Positions 19,136 through 31,529 of a stretch of DNA of 64,000 bases are shown here, piece by piece. The stretch spans positions 67,363,058 to 67,427,057 of the forward strand of contig NC_088295.1 in assembly GCF_032854445.1 (NCBI RefSeq), in the 5' to 3' direction. A program made the translations under genes and the position numbers. How positions within the stretch are numbered: position 1 is the stretch's first letter; each line of letters begins with the position of its first letter. The DNA comes from Liolophura sinensis (Eukaryota > Mollusca > Polyplacophora > Chitonida > Chitonidae). The notes under the pieces are model-generated. The model searched no databases and had not been told where the DNA came from. It saw only the letters and a program-made list of their open reading frames with translations.

Positions 19136-22100
19136 ATGGATAAAGAAGTAGACAGATACCTGAACGAGAGCCTGCTAAGTTTCAAACATGCCGAGACCAA
19201 GAATTCCGCCAGACGCGGCTCATTAGTCAAGAAAACGAAAGGGCTTGAACTTCAAAAAAAGATGGCCACAGCAAAAATGTCTAAAGAAGAGCGTCAACTG
19301 AGAGAAAGTTTGCGGCAGATAAAGATAGAGCAGAAGAGGAATTCGACAATAAAAGGTAAGAATCGATCGAGAATCGGTAGGCTTTATTTCATGTGTCTGT
19401 CGTAATACTGCTGATTCGGGGAAGACGGTTATTTTTCAAAAAATTCATTGAAAGATATCGACTTTGATTGGAACTGTTGATATCATGTACCGCGCGTGTG
19501 ATTAGTCCTTATCCGTAAAATATTTCATCACATATTAATTCTTTACGGGCCAAAAATATAAAGATCCTATGACCCATTTATACAGTTACGCCCTGCACTG
19601 TATTTAAACACAATCAACACCAGCTACAAGGCTTTCATATTTTACAAAATCTGAAGAAATGATGAAATAATAGTAATTATGTACTTAGTGCAAGCATCAA
19701 AAAACCATTTATAGACCTATATAGTTAGTGAAGCGTTCCCCTCACAACTATGATTTTAATACCATGCAACTATTATAATCCCACTCCTTCAGCAAGCAAT
19801 TATAAAACCGCGGTGGTCAGACATGGATCCAAGATGATATTAGGTTTCTTGACCATTCGCTTTTGTATTTTCTTGTGAGAAGAATACCAGCTGAACTGAA
19901 GACTTCAATTTCCCCAGATCTGAAGGACTTCGGTAAATATCACGCGAGATCGTTTTTCTGTGTAATCCCAAACCGTTGATAGAGATCAGGCAGTGGACAT
20001 GCACCACTGAGTGAACAAGGGATAGGGGCAGTTTGCTTTCTTATTATTAAACTTTGGATAAAGGAACTTTTTTTACAATACACCTAAATCTCAAATACTG
20101 CTAGTTTGAAACATATGTACATATATACCCTATTATTTTTTTCCCAAAAATAGAACCACGTTACCAGTTTCTCGTATCGAGTTAATACAAAAGAACAGGT
20201 ATATTTAGGAATATTACAGTGTTTTCATATTTTTCTTTGCAAATTATGTATGTACATTGATTCATTACTGTAAAATGGTGTAACAACCACAGCTTGAGTT
20301 CTTCCCTGTTCAGAGTTTGTCATTTAAAGCGTTTGCAATTCTTGACCAAAGTCTTAAGCTGAATGATATATTCGAACCAGTGGCTATGGAAGTGCAGGGG
20401 ATGTGTGAGTTACCTTGCAGAATGTTTGCTGCTCATTAATATAGAGAGCACTATTGCCGTATCATCAGCAAGAGTAGTCTTTTCGTACATGAGCAAAGAG
20501 CAAAGAATGAGTGCATGAGTATACTAAACGCCATGTTGGAACGTTTTCAACCGTGTGCGATAGTGAGCAAAGGAATTAGCCCCCCCCCCCCCTCTTTTAG
20601 TTGAAAGGGTAAACTTACCCGTCTTTAAAGATGAAACAGAGATGCCAGTGACGTGGAGTAATTTATACTTTGCTTGAGTCTGAACACCACAGTAGATTGA
20701 CCGGCAAATTAACTCTCATCACACAAACTGTATACAGTTACCGTAAGCTCCATCTGTTGACCGTAAAATCACAGCTTTTTGGCGGGTTGTGTTAACAGCC
20801 TGTTTATGGGCAGCCAGATCGCGCCTCCACTACACTGGTGAAATTCTCTAAGCATTCCGAAGCCCAATAGCTGCATTGTAGGGCGATGTTGTTGTCGTTG
20901 TTGCTGGGGGTACTGTTCTCTTGAATGATCTTGTTTTTGGGTTTCGTTTTGGAATGCACATGCCTCGGAGCCTGTAACGGTACACCTGTCATTTTTGTTC
21001 TTTGTGCTTTGATCTCTTTTAATATAATATTTCGTTGATGTCACAACGGTACACACTTAATTGTAGCTGGCTGGTGCCAGTGTTGGCATATTTAAAACTC
21101 TGCCGTAATGGAATGCCGCACAAGACGCACCAGAAAGTAACACAAAAGGTTACACGTATTAATTTTTCTTACTTCTTACTTCTCCCGGACTTTTACATGG
21201 TACCATGCCATACCACCACATGCGACTTGCAATTTTCTCTACAACATTCACAAGTTCGGAGGCAATTTGGGAGGACTCAAATGGCCGAACTGCGTATGTC
21301 TAACTAAAACTGACGCCGGGCAGTATTCTTGGACTATCTCAAAGTTTAAAGGCTTGCATGCTTATAGTTTGAATGAGGATTTTGCTCAGGTCTCACGCTT
21401 AGCAACATAGCCCTTGGGGTAGTTCTTGACCTGTACAGTGAACATGCAATGACGTTTCTCCTCTCTCCATACCCAAATCGAAAAAAAGGGACAATTTACC
21501 TTTGATGCACAGCTGATTCCAATATACTTCTGCGCCATTCCAATTAATCATCAGCAATTAGATAAATCAAAACACATCGTCTGCGGTGGACCGCTTATAC
21601 ACAGTGGAATTTGTATTCTTATTAATGTAATTCTTCAACTTTTTCGCATGTTTGGAAGATCTTTATTCATACATGTTCTGGGTGAATTATTTATATAATT
21701 AACATGTTCTAAGATAATGATGATGTTTGAATCTCCGTCAGTGTACATAAAGCACAATGGTGGGTTCTGTCATGACTATACCGTAACTCTATGTCACCAG
21801 TGTTGTTTTCAACACAAGCTGGGCACCAATATGCATGATACTCCAATGGGACTGGTGCTAGAGGGCGTGTAATTTGCTACTATTTACGCATTTGCATGAT
21901 TAGGTAGAATAAAACGCTAACTGACGTAAATTGACTACAGGCCATATTTCAACGAGTGCGTGTGACCATTTGCCAGCTATCAAACTGTTGTCGCTGCTTT
22001 GCTCGCTTTTTCTCTATGCTGCACTTCTTGAATAAAAATAATGTATTCCTGCATAAACCAGGATTCTGCTGGTGGACTAAGCATCTCCGAGGCCTATTTT

Positions 22101-25100
22101 GCATTGTTTTAATGATAATGTATGTTAAATGTGATGACAAAACAGCATTTTGAGTAACTCTACAACAGTGACGTCTAATACGTTGTAATTAACAACATTC
22201 ACTGCATTTTTTTCTTTCCAAATTCTGCTTAAGCCATGGTCCTAGGGGATATGTAAGTGTATCTTTTTATGCATTTACGTGAACATTTGGAATAAAATCC
22301 TGACTGAGGGAAATTGACAAGAGGCCGTATTTCACCTGTTACATGTGACCATTTGCCAGGTGTCACACTGTCGTCGCTGCTCTGCTTTTTCTCTCTAGTC
22401 TGTACGTCTTAATTATAAGTGCGTTATTAATTATTTATACACTTATTAATACACAGATATCGTTGAATGCTATATTAAATCAGAAGTAAACATAATGCAT
22501 ATATCTATATGGCAACTCAGGCCCACGTCGGACTGATCATTGTTCTCTTGTAATACATGGCTATAGTTTAAAAGACAAAGATGAGCAGTAGGCTGCCCAG
22601 CTTGAACCCGAAATACTTTAGGAAGGGAGGATCCCCGCATTGTTGCTACTGCCTGAATCATTGATACCCGTATTGAACACGTTTAAAACATTTATGAAGC
22701 TTTGAATATCCTAATTTGCTTCAAGTCGAGTGATACAATCTTATCATGGAACAACTCGGTGGCTACTCAATTGCAGTCAGAGGGTTCAAGCCACACGGAC
22801 AGATCTAGGATAAGCCTAGTAGCCAAGACATTCTTGAACTGACAAGCTTGTAATCTTACATGTAAATAATGTCTCAAAGATTGACAGAGCCTTCGATTAG
22901 TGCGAATAAAGAAAAGGTGACAGAAAATCAATAACAGCTTGAAGATCAGTCAATATCCTGGAAAGCAGAATGCAAAAGATATTGTATATGAAATCCAATT
23001 TACCGAATACGGCTTATGTTATATTCCTTTCGCCTTCATTGAAGTTCTTTCTTTTCACAGATCTCTAAGAATCCCTTCGTCATCATATAACTGAAATATT
23101 GTTAAATACGACGTTAAAGCCCAGGCACTCACTCACTCACTCACTCACTCTTTTCACAATTAAAACAATAATAAGCTGAATATAATTAAAATGCGTACTG
23201 TAATGTCGTCGATCTTTACTACAGAAATATCTTTCCTAAAATGGAATTCCTGGGATGGAAAATTGTTGTCTCAACTTGTATCTTGCAAGTTTGAAAATTA
23301 TAGTTAAAATGAAAACTGGTAACTATGACGCGATTAGCTACAGGGCTTTGTTCGGCAGAAAGAAATAAAGAAAGTCATAATTTATGGTCTATTATACCTT
23401 TCCGAACAGTCAATCATGAACACGTAATTCACCAGTCATAAGCAGCAGTGTTCACAAACATTTTGACACAAAGATTTTAGTCAAAGTTCTAACCTCTGAT
23501 ATTTCAAAAGCTGTTTAGCAATGGCTGCTTAAGATGTGATTGCAAATTTCATTTTTAATGGAATTTTGTCAAGATGGCTATGGACAAAAATGCAGTGGGT
23601 GTGGTCAAAATCATGATCATTGTCAAGAAAGTATCTTTTTGGTTTACTAATTACGTTGGTGCATGTAGCTTGCTTCGAGTATATCCTGTTGGTGAGATCA
23701 TAAATATCAGCTCAACCGTAGAGGATCTGTGCAACGTCAACAGACTTGTAATATTTACATATGTTTTCGCCTTCCTGATCAATCAATAACTAAACTAAGA
23801 CTGTGAACAAAATTTATACAGTGACATAGACCTATTGTACCTTAGCTGAAACATAAATGGTAAACTTGACAATTTGGTATACGGGTAGGTGAGACAATGA
23901 CTCTCCTTGTATGGTTGTAAGCGTTTACTCACAAGATACAAGAGTCTCACAAGTCATAGAGAGTCAACTTTACCGAGCAAACTGGGAACTTGTCTCTGTA
24001 GAATGTCAATTGAAATGGTGACTCGGTACCAGCTCCCCTCGTACGCCATATCTTAATACAGCCAATCACGTGGAGGAGTCTGTAATCCCTAGCTTGCTAC
24101 TCAGAGGTAATGCTTATATTTTAGGGCGCTAGTAAAATGTATCAGAATAAATGAATATCAAGAAATATTATCATTACAATAACCCTTTACTCTTTCAGAA
24201 GAAGTCATCAAAATATATCTCGATGGTAATATGTTTGTCCTTCGTGTGTCTAAATCACTTCTGTATATGTTTCCTAGATTTTTGTTTTCTTTTTATTCGT
24301 TTTTTTTATGTGTTCACTGTGTGGAGTTTGGCGTGTGCAGTGCAGTGCTACTTCTGCACATATGGCGATGATCTGTGTCCGATCACGTGTCAAATATTAA
24401 GGTGCAGGGAGGCCAATTGACCTAATGATAACCTAAGACATTTTTGTTAAGAATTTTAACGACAATGTAAAGATCGTAACATTGCTCACTTACCTTTGCA
24501 CCCTGACTTTACAAAAGTAAATCAAACGTAATAAAGAGTAAAACACGTACATTTATATAAACTTAATACGCAATATAAACTTTTAATTTGTTTCAAACAC
24601 GATTTTTATGACAACCAGTGTTACGTGAATATATGAAAGACTTCTGTATGAAGGTGTGTGCAGAGAAACACGCTGCACTCCTCTCAGCAAAACTATATAG
24701 TCATTTGAGAGTACAAGGGTTGTAATTAAGTGGTAGATAACGTTTATTAACATAATAGTAACAGTCTGCAATCAGCATTCTGCAAGCAAGTATTAATGTC
24801 ACGTTATAACGTGTTAATAATGTTTACATCAATATATTAACAGCATTTAACAGTTTGATTATAAACGAGGAATACAATACGATACGAATAGTATGTAGCT
24901 AATGACTTTGTTGGTGTTTTATATTGAAGGATTTGTTAATTATATAACGATAGTAAGGTTTATGGGTGGAAGGAAATGGTAATGCACAATGAATGGTAAG
25001 AAATGCACTAATCATTAAAATTCCTTAAGTACGGCTAATTATATAGGTCAAATCAAATCACCTGTATACGTATACATAACTCACGTTTATCGATTGACAT

Positions 25101-26557
25101 GAATGTACGCAAAAGATCATTTCGAACCAAATATTTTTTGAAAATTCATTTCATGAAATGAATGTATATGTCCTTCAGATTCGGTTGCGAAATCAAGAGA
25201 GCTGGAAAAGCAAAGAACCAAGCCCGTGGTAAAGAAATGTCCTTCGGCTGATGTGGATCCTTACCCAGTTACATTCCCTGCCATTAGAACTCCGTCTCCT
25301 TCCAGATCACAACATCCGAGTAACCGAAGCTCTCCAGGTCTTGTGCGGAGAAGGCCAGCAACTGGGTCGTCATGGAAACGACACGATGTGCCGGCGAGTC
25401 ATAGATCCAGTGGATCACCGAGAACCAATGAAAGAAGAGAAGAGACAGGTAAGTTTCTAAACTTTGCGAAAGTATAAGATAATGTTTAATATATTCGTAG
25501 AATACCGATTTTCTGTGAATTTCGTTGGAAATGTTTCGATACCGGTACATATATCATTTTAAAAAAATAGATTTAATTAGAGAAACAATACGTCAGTAAC
25601 ACAAAGACATCTGATGAAAGAAACGGTATATATCCCTACTTGAGGTTTAGTTGCAATTCAATCAGTAAGAAGTATGGAAACTGACTGACAAAGTTTGAAT
25701 GCAAATTTTGAAATGCATGTAAAAGCTTCTGTAGGGTATAGGTGTGTGTTATAGGCCTAACGATTAACGACACGATGTGAACATCAACTGTATTTCACAT
25801 TCATTCACATTTTTATATTTTCGAGAAATTTCAACATGAACTGGAATTCCCGATGGTTTTTAAACACTATATGTGGACTGATTAGACTAAGCATTGACTT
25901 TTCATAGGCCATTCATCGACCTATGTACTTTGAGCAAGGATATATCCATTATTATAATAATACTCATAGCGTCTGTACGCTAGTTGGAAGATGGTCTCCT
26001 GTGTTATGAGCGTCTATCAGACAGCATTATATTCTTTGTTCAATCGATAATGTTGTTTAACTTGAACCTCCGAACTTATTTGTAGTTGATAATTACGAGT
26101 AAAGTTACTTTTGAAATATTTTATGAAATTAGATGGAATCAGGACTGAAATGTCCATATGACGTTTGGTAATGGACTGAAGCTTGGAACCAATATTTTTC
26201 TTTTGTTGTATTTCCTTTTCACTCGTTGTTTATTTTCCAGCACGACTATTGGCTGCCAGGGTGAGAGGTAGAAGGGTTTCGCATGAATTCGAAGATCTTC
26301 AAATGGACACAAAAACCGGAAGTTTACAAGCTCTGAAAGATACGTCTGCGCATGCCGTTGCTGCTCGTTTCCTGTCACATGAGTTAAGTTCCTGCGAACA
26401 AGGAGGCTCGGTGTCGAGTTTGTCTTCTGTGGAAGATCTATACTGGGCAGGAGAACCGGAAGCAATTACTTCAGTTCGACGACCTCGGAAGACTAGTGAA
26501 CAACAAAGCAGAGATGCTCTAATCAAAAAGTCGCTGACTGATGTCAATAAAAAATAA
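19136..26557 (+). CDS. basic coiled-coil protein, paralogue 1 (unknown function)
   Basis: Three exons (19136-19355, 25179-25448, 26241-26557) join through two phase-1 introns to 268 residues; the ATG is the first in its exon. Residues about 31-72 are lysine/glutamine-rich and predicted helical or coiled coil (MSKEERQLRESLRQIKIEQK). Exon 2 has the motif DVDPYPVTF (residues 98-106), then a Ser/Pro/Arg-rich, probably disordered stretch. Exon 3 is basic with Ser-rich blocks. No signal peptide or membrane segment is seen. The neighbour at 28782 has the same exon pattern, phases and motif, so the two look like tandem duplicates. I do not recognise the family. AATAAA overlaps the stop (26546-26551) and another signal lies at 27158. 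Intron 1 is 5.8 kb. Confidence 0.8.
21880..22410. repeat. two diverged copies of a ~150-bp block
   Basis: The segments 21880-22040 and 22263-22410 share, in order, a GCATTT near the start, GAATAAAA, AAATTGAC, GTGACCATTTGCCAG, GTCGCTGCT and CTTTTTCTCT. About 220 bp separates them. Confidence 0.65.
23060..23157 (+). repeat. SINE-B tail fragment
   Basis: It contains AATCCCTTCGTCATCATATAAC, TGAAATATTGTTAAATACGA and CGTTAAAGCC, ending in five or more CACT repeats. This matches the 3' end of the 3187-3530 copy. Confidence 0.7.
26546..26551 (+). promoter_or_regulatory. polyadenylation signal overlapping the stop codon
   Basis: AATAAA spans the last codons of coiled-coil gene 1. A second AATAAA at 27158-27163 would give a more usual 3' UTR of about 600 nt. 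Confidence 0.4.
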
Positions 26558-28781
26558 TAGAAAATAATACTTCTGTCGTGCTTTTTGGATTTTAATCATT
26601 TGTAGTTCGCCAGAAAGACGTTCTGGATACCATTGCCTTGTATGGACAGAAAATGTGGTTTGACTGCCACATTTATATCTGATATAATTTATCTATGAGT
26701 TGACTGTGATATGTGTTCTTTTATGTGATGTATTTATCTTATTTTAAAAAGGCATTATAAAATGTTAATCATAAGTAGTTTTGCATTTAGATATTTATTT
26801 CCAAGAAGTCTTCTAGAAAAAAGTTTTTCTTTAAACCCAAATCTTAAGTTAAGTTAAGTTAAGTTAAGTTAAGTTAAGAGACATTTTATTGTGGCATTAA
26901 CCAAATGAGTTATTGACTCGGTACCGTTATCTCACGTTATAGGGGAGATATACATGTACACTGTCTTGTTCATTTCTCCTGTTGTGCATATCCAGCTTAC
27001 ATGTTTATCGATTATATATATTCTATGAAACTTAAGAATATAGATTAAAAGAAACTCCTAAGTTGTATAATTTATGGCTGTTGTCAATCAAGGGTTCATG
27101 TTTTCATTTCCTTAACAGGGGCCATTTTATTGTACTCGTGTAGACACGCTTCCTGTAAATAAAAGATTTTGTTTGACAAAACTCTCTTCGAGCAACCTCT
27201 TTCCTGTTTAAAGATAGGCTAATAGCTCATTAAAGGTGATGAAACAGTGGACGGAATTCTAGTGTTAACATTGTTTTATTATCGGAAGATAACAGAAAAT
27301 TGTCTATACAAGTGATGCGTGAATTTACATTGATACCACATCTATGTAACACATTCTTCGCTCCCTGCCTTTGATATGCTTCAGTTACATCACCTACATT
27401 GTACAACAAACATGTATCCATACAAGCAACATGTATGTACAGTGGAGCTTCGATCAATAACCCGATTGTTCCCATGCCTTCTGGTACCATATGGCCTTTG
27501 CAGGTAGCGTGACTTCCTGGAGTTACTACATAGGAAAGTAGGAAATGACTTCTACACATACCCGAGCATTAGGGTATTACGGATTCATTAGCGGCAAGGG
27601 ATGGGCTATCTTCTGTCTGGCCGATTTTAAAACAGGTGATCAGTCCAAAAGATGGATGTGACATTAACTGCTTAGTCACCGTAACGTGAGCGTCATGTTC
27701 CTGATGTCTATATACGAATAGAGATGGCGTACTTAAACCCGCCGAACGTTGGAGAAAAAACCGGATGCACATGCCTTCTATACTTGGAGACAGGCCACCG
27801 TGAAATCATTACAAGGACGTAAGCAACGTACAGGTATTACGGTGACAGTCCGCGTGATCCATTAGCAAAGAGTCTGGACCACACAATCATCTGTTATTTG
27901 GGATTCAATGTTCCTCATTCAGACAAATTCAAATATCTTCCAAGACTCCATCAAAAATCAAGACAAAGACAGGGACCAAAGATCAAGCTTAGCTACTGGA
28001 GATTGCAGAAATTATACCTCTCACAAAAATCAACTGGAAAGATGTACCGAGGACAGGAGCCCAGAGTTCCCGGGAAAGAGGGAATACTGTTTCGTGCTGA
28101 CTTGGAAGTGTGAAACGTCTTAATTTGCGGCCAAATTGAAAGATGGAATCTTTGATGCATTTTTAACGGAGCGCCAGGTAATGGTGTTTCATTGCTGTTA
28201 CGTTGCATAGCTAGTTGTAAAGAACTCCGCGTTACATTTTAAACGATTGCAGACTAACAGGTTGGCTGTCGATACAAGTCATCGCACCTGCTGGATTCCC
28301 AGCAAAACCAATAGAATATCCGACTTCAAAGCAGAGTCAAAACGCCAATTCTTGACATCATCTTGAACGAATAAGTATCCACAATCGGTACAAAGTTCGT
28401 AGCCATTATTTACTGCGGTCAGATGTAGTTTAATATGTAGTTATAGGAAATGAATCTGACATATCCTGAAATTATCCCAGGATGATGACAAGACGAACTG
28501 AGCAGAAAGACGTGGTTGTCAAAATTCTAGAGGTGTATTTCAGACGAAGTAACTTCAACATCTGGGAGAGTACTAACAAATACTTATAATTCTGGTTCAG
28601 TGGATTCTGTTTCATGGTCCGTGAAAGCAGACACAGCTCGTTCAACTATATGTAATACGGAGCAATCATTACCTGACAACAGCCCCAATCCAACGTCGAC
28701 AATCGTGCCTTTAGAAACGACAAAATGGTGTCCAAAATTATGGATTTTACAACATTAATCTATCACACAGTCGCCTGAGTC
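26558..28781. other. spacer between the two coiled-coil paralogues
   Basis: It contains an AAGTT microsatellite (26846-26878) and AATAAA at 27158. At 27898-28123 two overlapping plus-strand frames stay open for about 70 codons. This could be an unassigned exon or UTR of the second paralogue, but no flanking exon fits it. No other gene is seen. Confidence 0.45.
26846..26878. repeat. AAGTT pentanucleotide microsatellite
   Basis: Six to seven perfect TTAAG/AAGTT units follow the 3' end of coiled-coil gene 1. Confidence 0.9.
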
Positions 28782-31255
28782 ATGGCAGATAAAACAGTAA
28801 GTCTAAACAGTAGGCACGTGAACCTCTCTCTCAGAACGAGGTTCCAGGCAAACAATAACCAGCTCCAGAGACAAAAAGTGGAATTAGAAGCGGAAATGAA
28901 ATATTCGAATCAGCAGATGGATATGAAGCAAAGGGTGCTGCAGGACAAACTGAGAAAACTGCGGCTTCGACAACAAGTCACATCGGCCTTCATGGCACCC
29001 AAAGGTAAATAGTTTGTGGTTCGTTAATATCATTTGGGGGTAATATTAAAGAATAGACGCGAGTTGTGAAAGCTCCTGTTAAAATTGATTTGTTTATTTA
29101 TTTCTTTACGGTTGTTCCACATGATCAACAGCGGTATTACTTAACAAAAAGCTTACAAAAAGAATTCCCTGTCGTCTACATTTTTTCGGGCAATTACAAA
29201 AAAATTAAAAAACTTATATTTTGTAATCTTTTCATTTCTTCATCATGTTATTTTCTTCATTTGTGTGAAACTCTTAATTCACGGAGAATGCTAACAGATC
29301 TAATGTAAAGTTCTTAATTTTCCATATGGTGGAAATTGGCTTTACTCCATTGCTTAAATATTTCATCAGTCAGGCTAATTACCGGCGACCAGTTCCTTCT
29401 CCCTACGCTGCCGTAATATTAAAATCTGCTGAGCTCTGTAAAAGGTCTCTACAGCACAGTATTCTCGCCTCAGAAGCGCTTATCTTACATCGAAAACCGG
29501 CTGATAACGATCTCTGTAGGCTGAAGTTTCTACTGACACAGCCTTAGATTTTCTGGCACGCGATGTGAGCATTTTGTATCCCACACTAATTCTGGGTATA
29601 ACGGAGTCTCTGTGCATTTGTTTGGTATGGCGTTGGTTGCAGTAAACACCGTCCGAGTGGTCAGTCTGCTCATTTAACGAGAAATACAGCACTGCTTAAG
29701 GCAATCAAGGCCTTTCATGTCTACTCTGTAAGGCTTAATTAAATAGCTGCTAGGAATAACCATGAAACAAGATGTATAAATTAATCATTCATAGGCTGGG
29801 TATTGTTGGTACTTTGGAAATAATAACAGAGCAGATGTCGCTATTCACCTAATGATTATTATTATTATTATCAAGAGAAAGCTAAGTTTCATCTCGTAAC
29901 GTATTTCGCTTCATGCTCACTACATTGTATAAAATCTGTTAAGAAAACCCGAACGTGCAATGGTTTGACATTGTATTGCCGCGTATTATCTTCTTGCTAT
30001 GTTTTGAAAGCATTGTGCAATGTTCACAGCCAAACCAAAAGAGGTTACACAGGTCATCCAAGATCCCAAACCCGGGGCTATTTTGAGGCCGCTGGAAGAC
30101 GTTGTAAACCCCTACCCAATAACATTTGAAAGTTCAGGTGAGTGTTTAGGTAATTAGAGTAAATCCAAACTAGCCGTTAAAATGGATTTCTGTATGTTTT
30201 TTGGAAATTTTAGAATTTGAGGGTTTTGACAGAAGATTTGCATTTCTCGTTTTGCACCTGAGGTGAGGGAAGGGAGCTTTCTGGCGATATATGAACCAAT
30301 ATAAAAGACTACAGCAACCCCGGGGCTCTGCCTGGTTTCCTCCCACCACAACGCTGGTTGCCGTCGTATAAGTGAAACATTCTTTAGTTCGGCGTAAAAC
30401 AAATCCAATCAAAAAATAAATAAATCACAATATTTCCCTATGTTGGTGAACGCAGTATGGTACATATTCAAAAGCCCCTCGCAGTCCGGGTCGTGTACGG
30501 TGTCGCTCGGTAAAGACCACAGTTTATTGGGGGTTCCTCTCACAATAATACTGGTCTCCGTCATATAAGTTTAATATTCTTAAGTACGGCGTAAAACACG
30601 AATCAAATAAATAAATAAATTTATTGTGGGAAGTTCCGTATTCACAGTCCATTTCTCACTGGGTCGGCTGTAGGCTTTTTATCTGAAGGTTTGTCAGATA
30701 GCAATCCAGTGGTCGGCTCCAAACTCATTTATAATTCTGCCAACAATAAGCCTGGTCACCGTGATACACGTAAAGCATTCTTGAGCACGACGTATAACTC
30801 CAGTCGAAACAATAAATCGTCGACCAACATGAGATTCAATCTGTCATTCAACTAACCTTGTTAATGGATCTCCCTGTACATCGCATACTACTGAAACAAC
30901 GTACAACACTGGAAAGAATTAATAGGTTCTACTTTAATTAAGTTTATTTTATCCATTTTTTATTTTTATTTTGAAAACAAAAACTGATTGTATTAGAGTT
31001 AGCACCTCATATGTCCAGAGTGAACTGACCACAAAACGGTTCTTTATTTAATTCAGCTTCTTTTTTTCTTGTCTGTATCCCAATCTAGGCCGGCGACTGT
31101 CACAGGGTAATCCGGATAAGCCCCTGTCCAAATCTTTACAAAGACTTCCCTGTATCCCCCAAAGTCACAACAGCAAGTCCTCTGTCTCTCCTAGAAACCC
31201 TAGAGGACAATGGCTTAAAGCGGCAGAGCGAATCACGGGGAAGTATACCTTTTAA
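28782..31255 (+). CDS. basic coiled-coil protein, paralogue 2 (unknown function)
   Basis: Three exons (28782-29004, 30030-30137, 31089-31255; TAA) join through phase-1 introns to 165 residues. Residues about 24-66 form a likely coiled coil (MDMKQRVLQDKLRKLRLRQQ). This segment lines up with paralogue 1 at the same position. Exon 2 carries DVVNPYPITF at residues 98-107, matching DVDPYPVTF of paralogue 1. The C-terminus is short and basic, without the roughly 100-residue extension of paralogue 1. There is no signal peptide or membrane segment. Intron 2 holds three SINE-A tails. The gene converges on the NHL gene, whose stop lies 275 bp away. Function is unknown; a cytoskeletal or scaffold role would be a guess from the coiled coil alone. 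Confidence 0.8.
30315..30426 (+). repeat. SINE-A 3' fragment
   Basis: It covers CCCCGGGGCTCTGCCTGG, CCGTCGTATAAGTGAAACAT and an AAATAAATAAAT tail. It is 5'-truncated and lies in intron 2 of paralogue 2. Confidence 0.85.
30530..30631 (+). repeat. SINE-A 3' fragment
   Basis: It covers GGGGTTCCTCTCACAATAAT, TATTCTTAAGTACGGCGTAA and a CAAATAAATAAATAAAT tail. It is the second of three tails close together. Confidence 0.8.
30735..30822 (+). repeat. old SINE-A 3' fragment
   Basis: It covers CAACAATAAGCCTGGTCACC and AAGCATTCTTGAGCACGACG, then a degraded tail (AAACAATAAATC). It is more diverged than its two neighbours. Confidence 0.55.
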
Positions 31256-31529
31256 CATGATAAAAGCCTGAAAACGCTCATTTGGAGAACGGAACGTTTC
31301 AGAGCGGAAAGTTGCTGCATTTCGCTAGGTCGCCGAAGGTAAACAAGACATGGTAAATTTTCTCAGTGGCGAATGAAGTTACTGTGTGGCATACTCCGTG
31401 TTTAGGGTGTATGCTAAGAGAAGTTGCTTAAATGGTAAGGGGTACGATGTAAAATAGTACATTCTAAAGTTGAGAGGGTTGGGTTCTCTAGTATCTACTT
31501 AATCCGTAGTTAACTTATGGATGTACGCT

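Larger units (their letters stand above)
19356..25178. other. intron 1 of coiled-coil gene 1
   Basis: AT-rich, with no convincing coding exon on either strand. It contains a 12-base C run (about 20580), two diverged copies of a roughly 150-bp block (21880-22040 and 22263-22410) and a SINE-B tail at 23060-23157. Confidence 0.55.

Noticed and set aside
22740-22860. tRNA-like GGGTTCAAGCC box
   Set aside because: Only a B-box-like string with a weak A-box region; it does not fold as a tRNA by eye and is probably a decayed SINE head.
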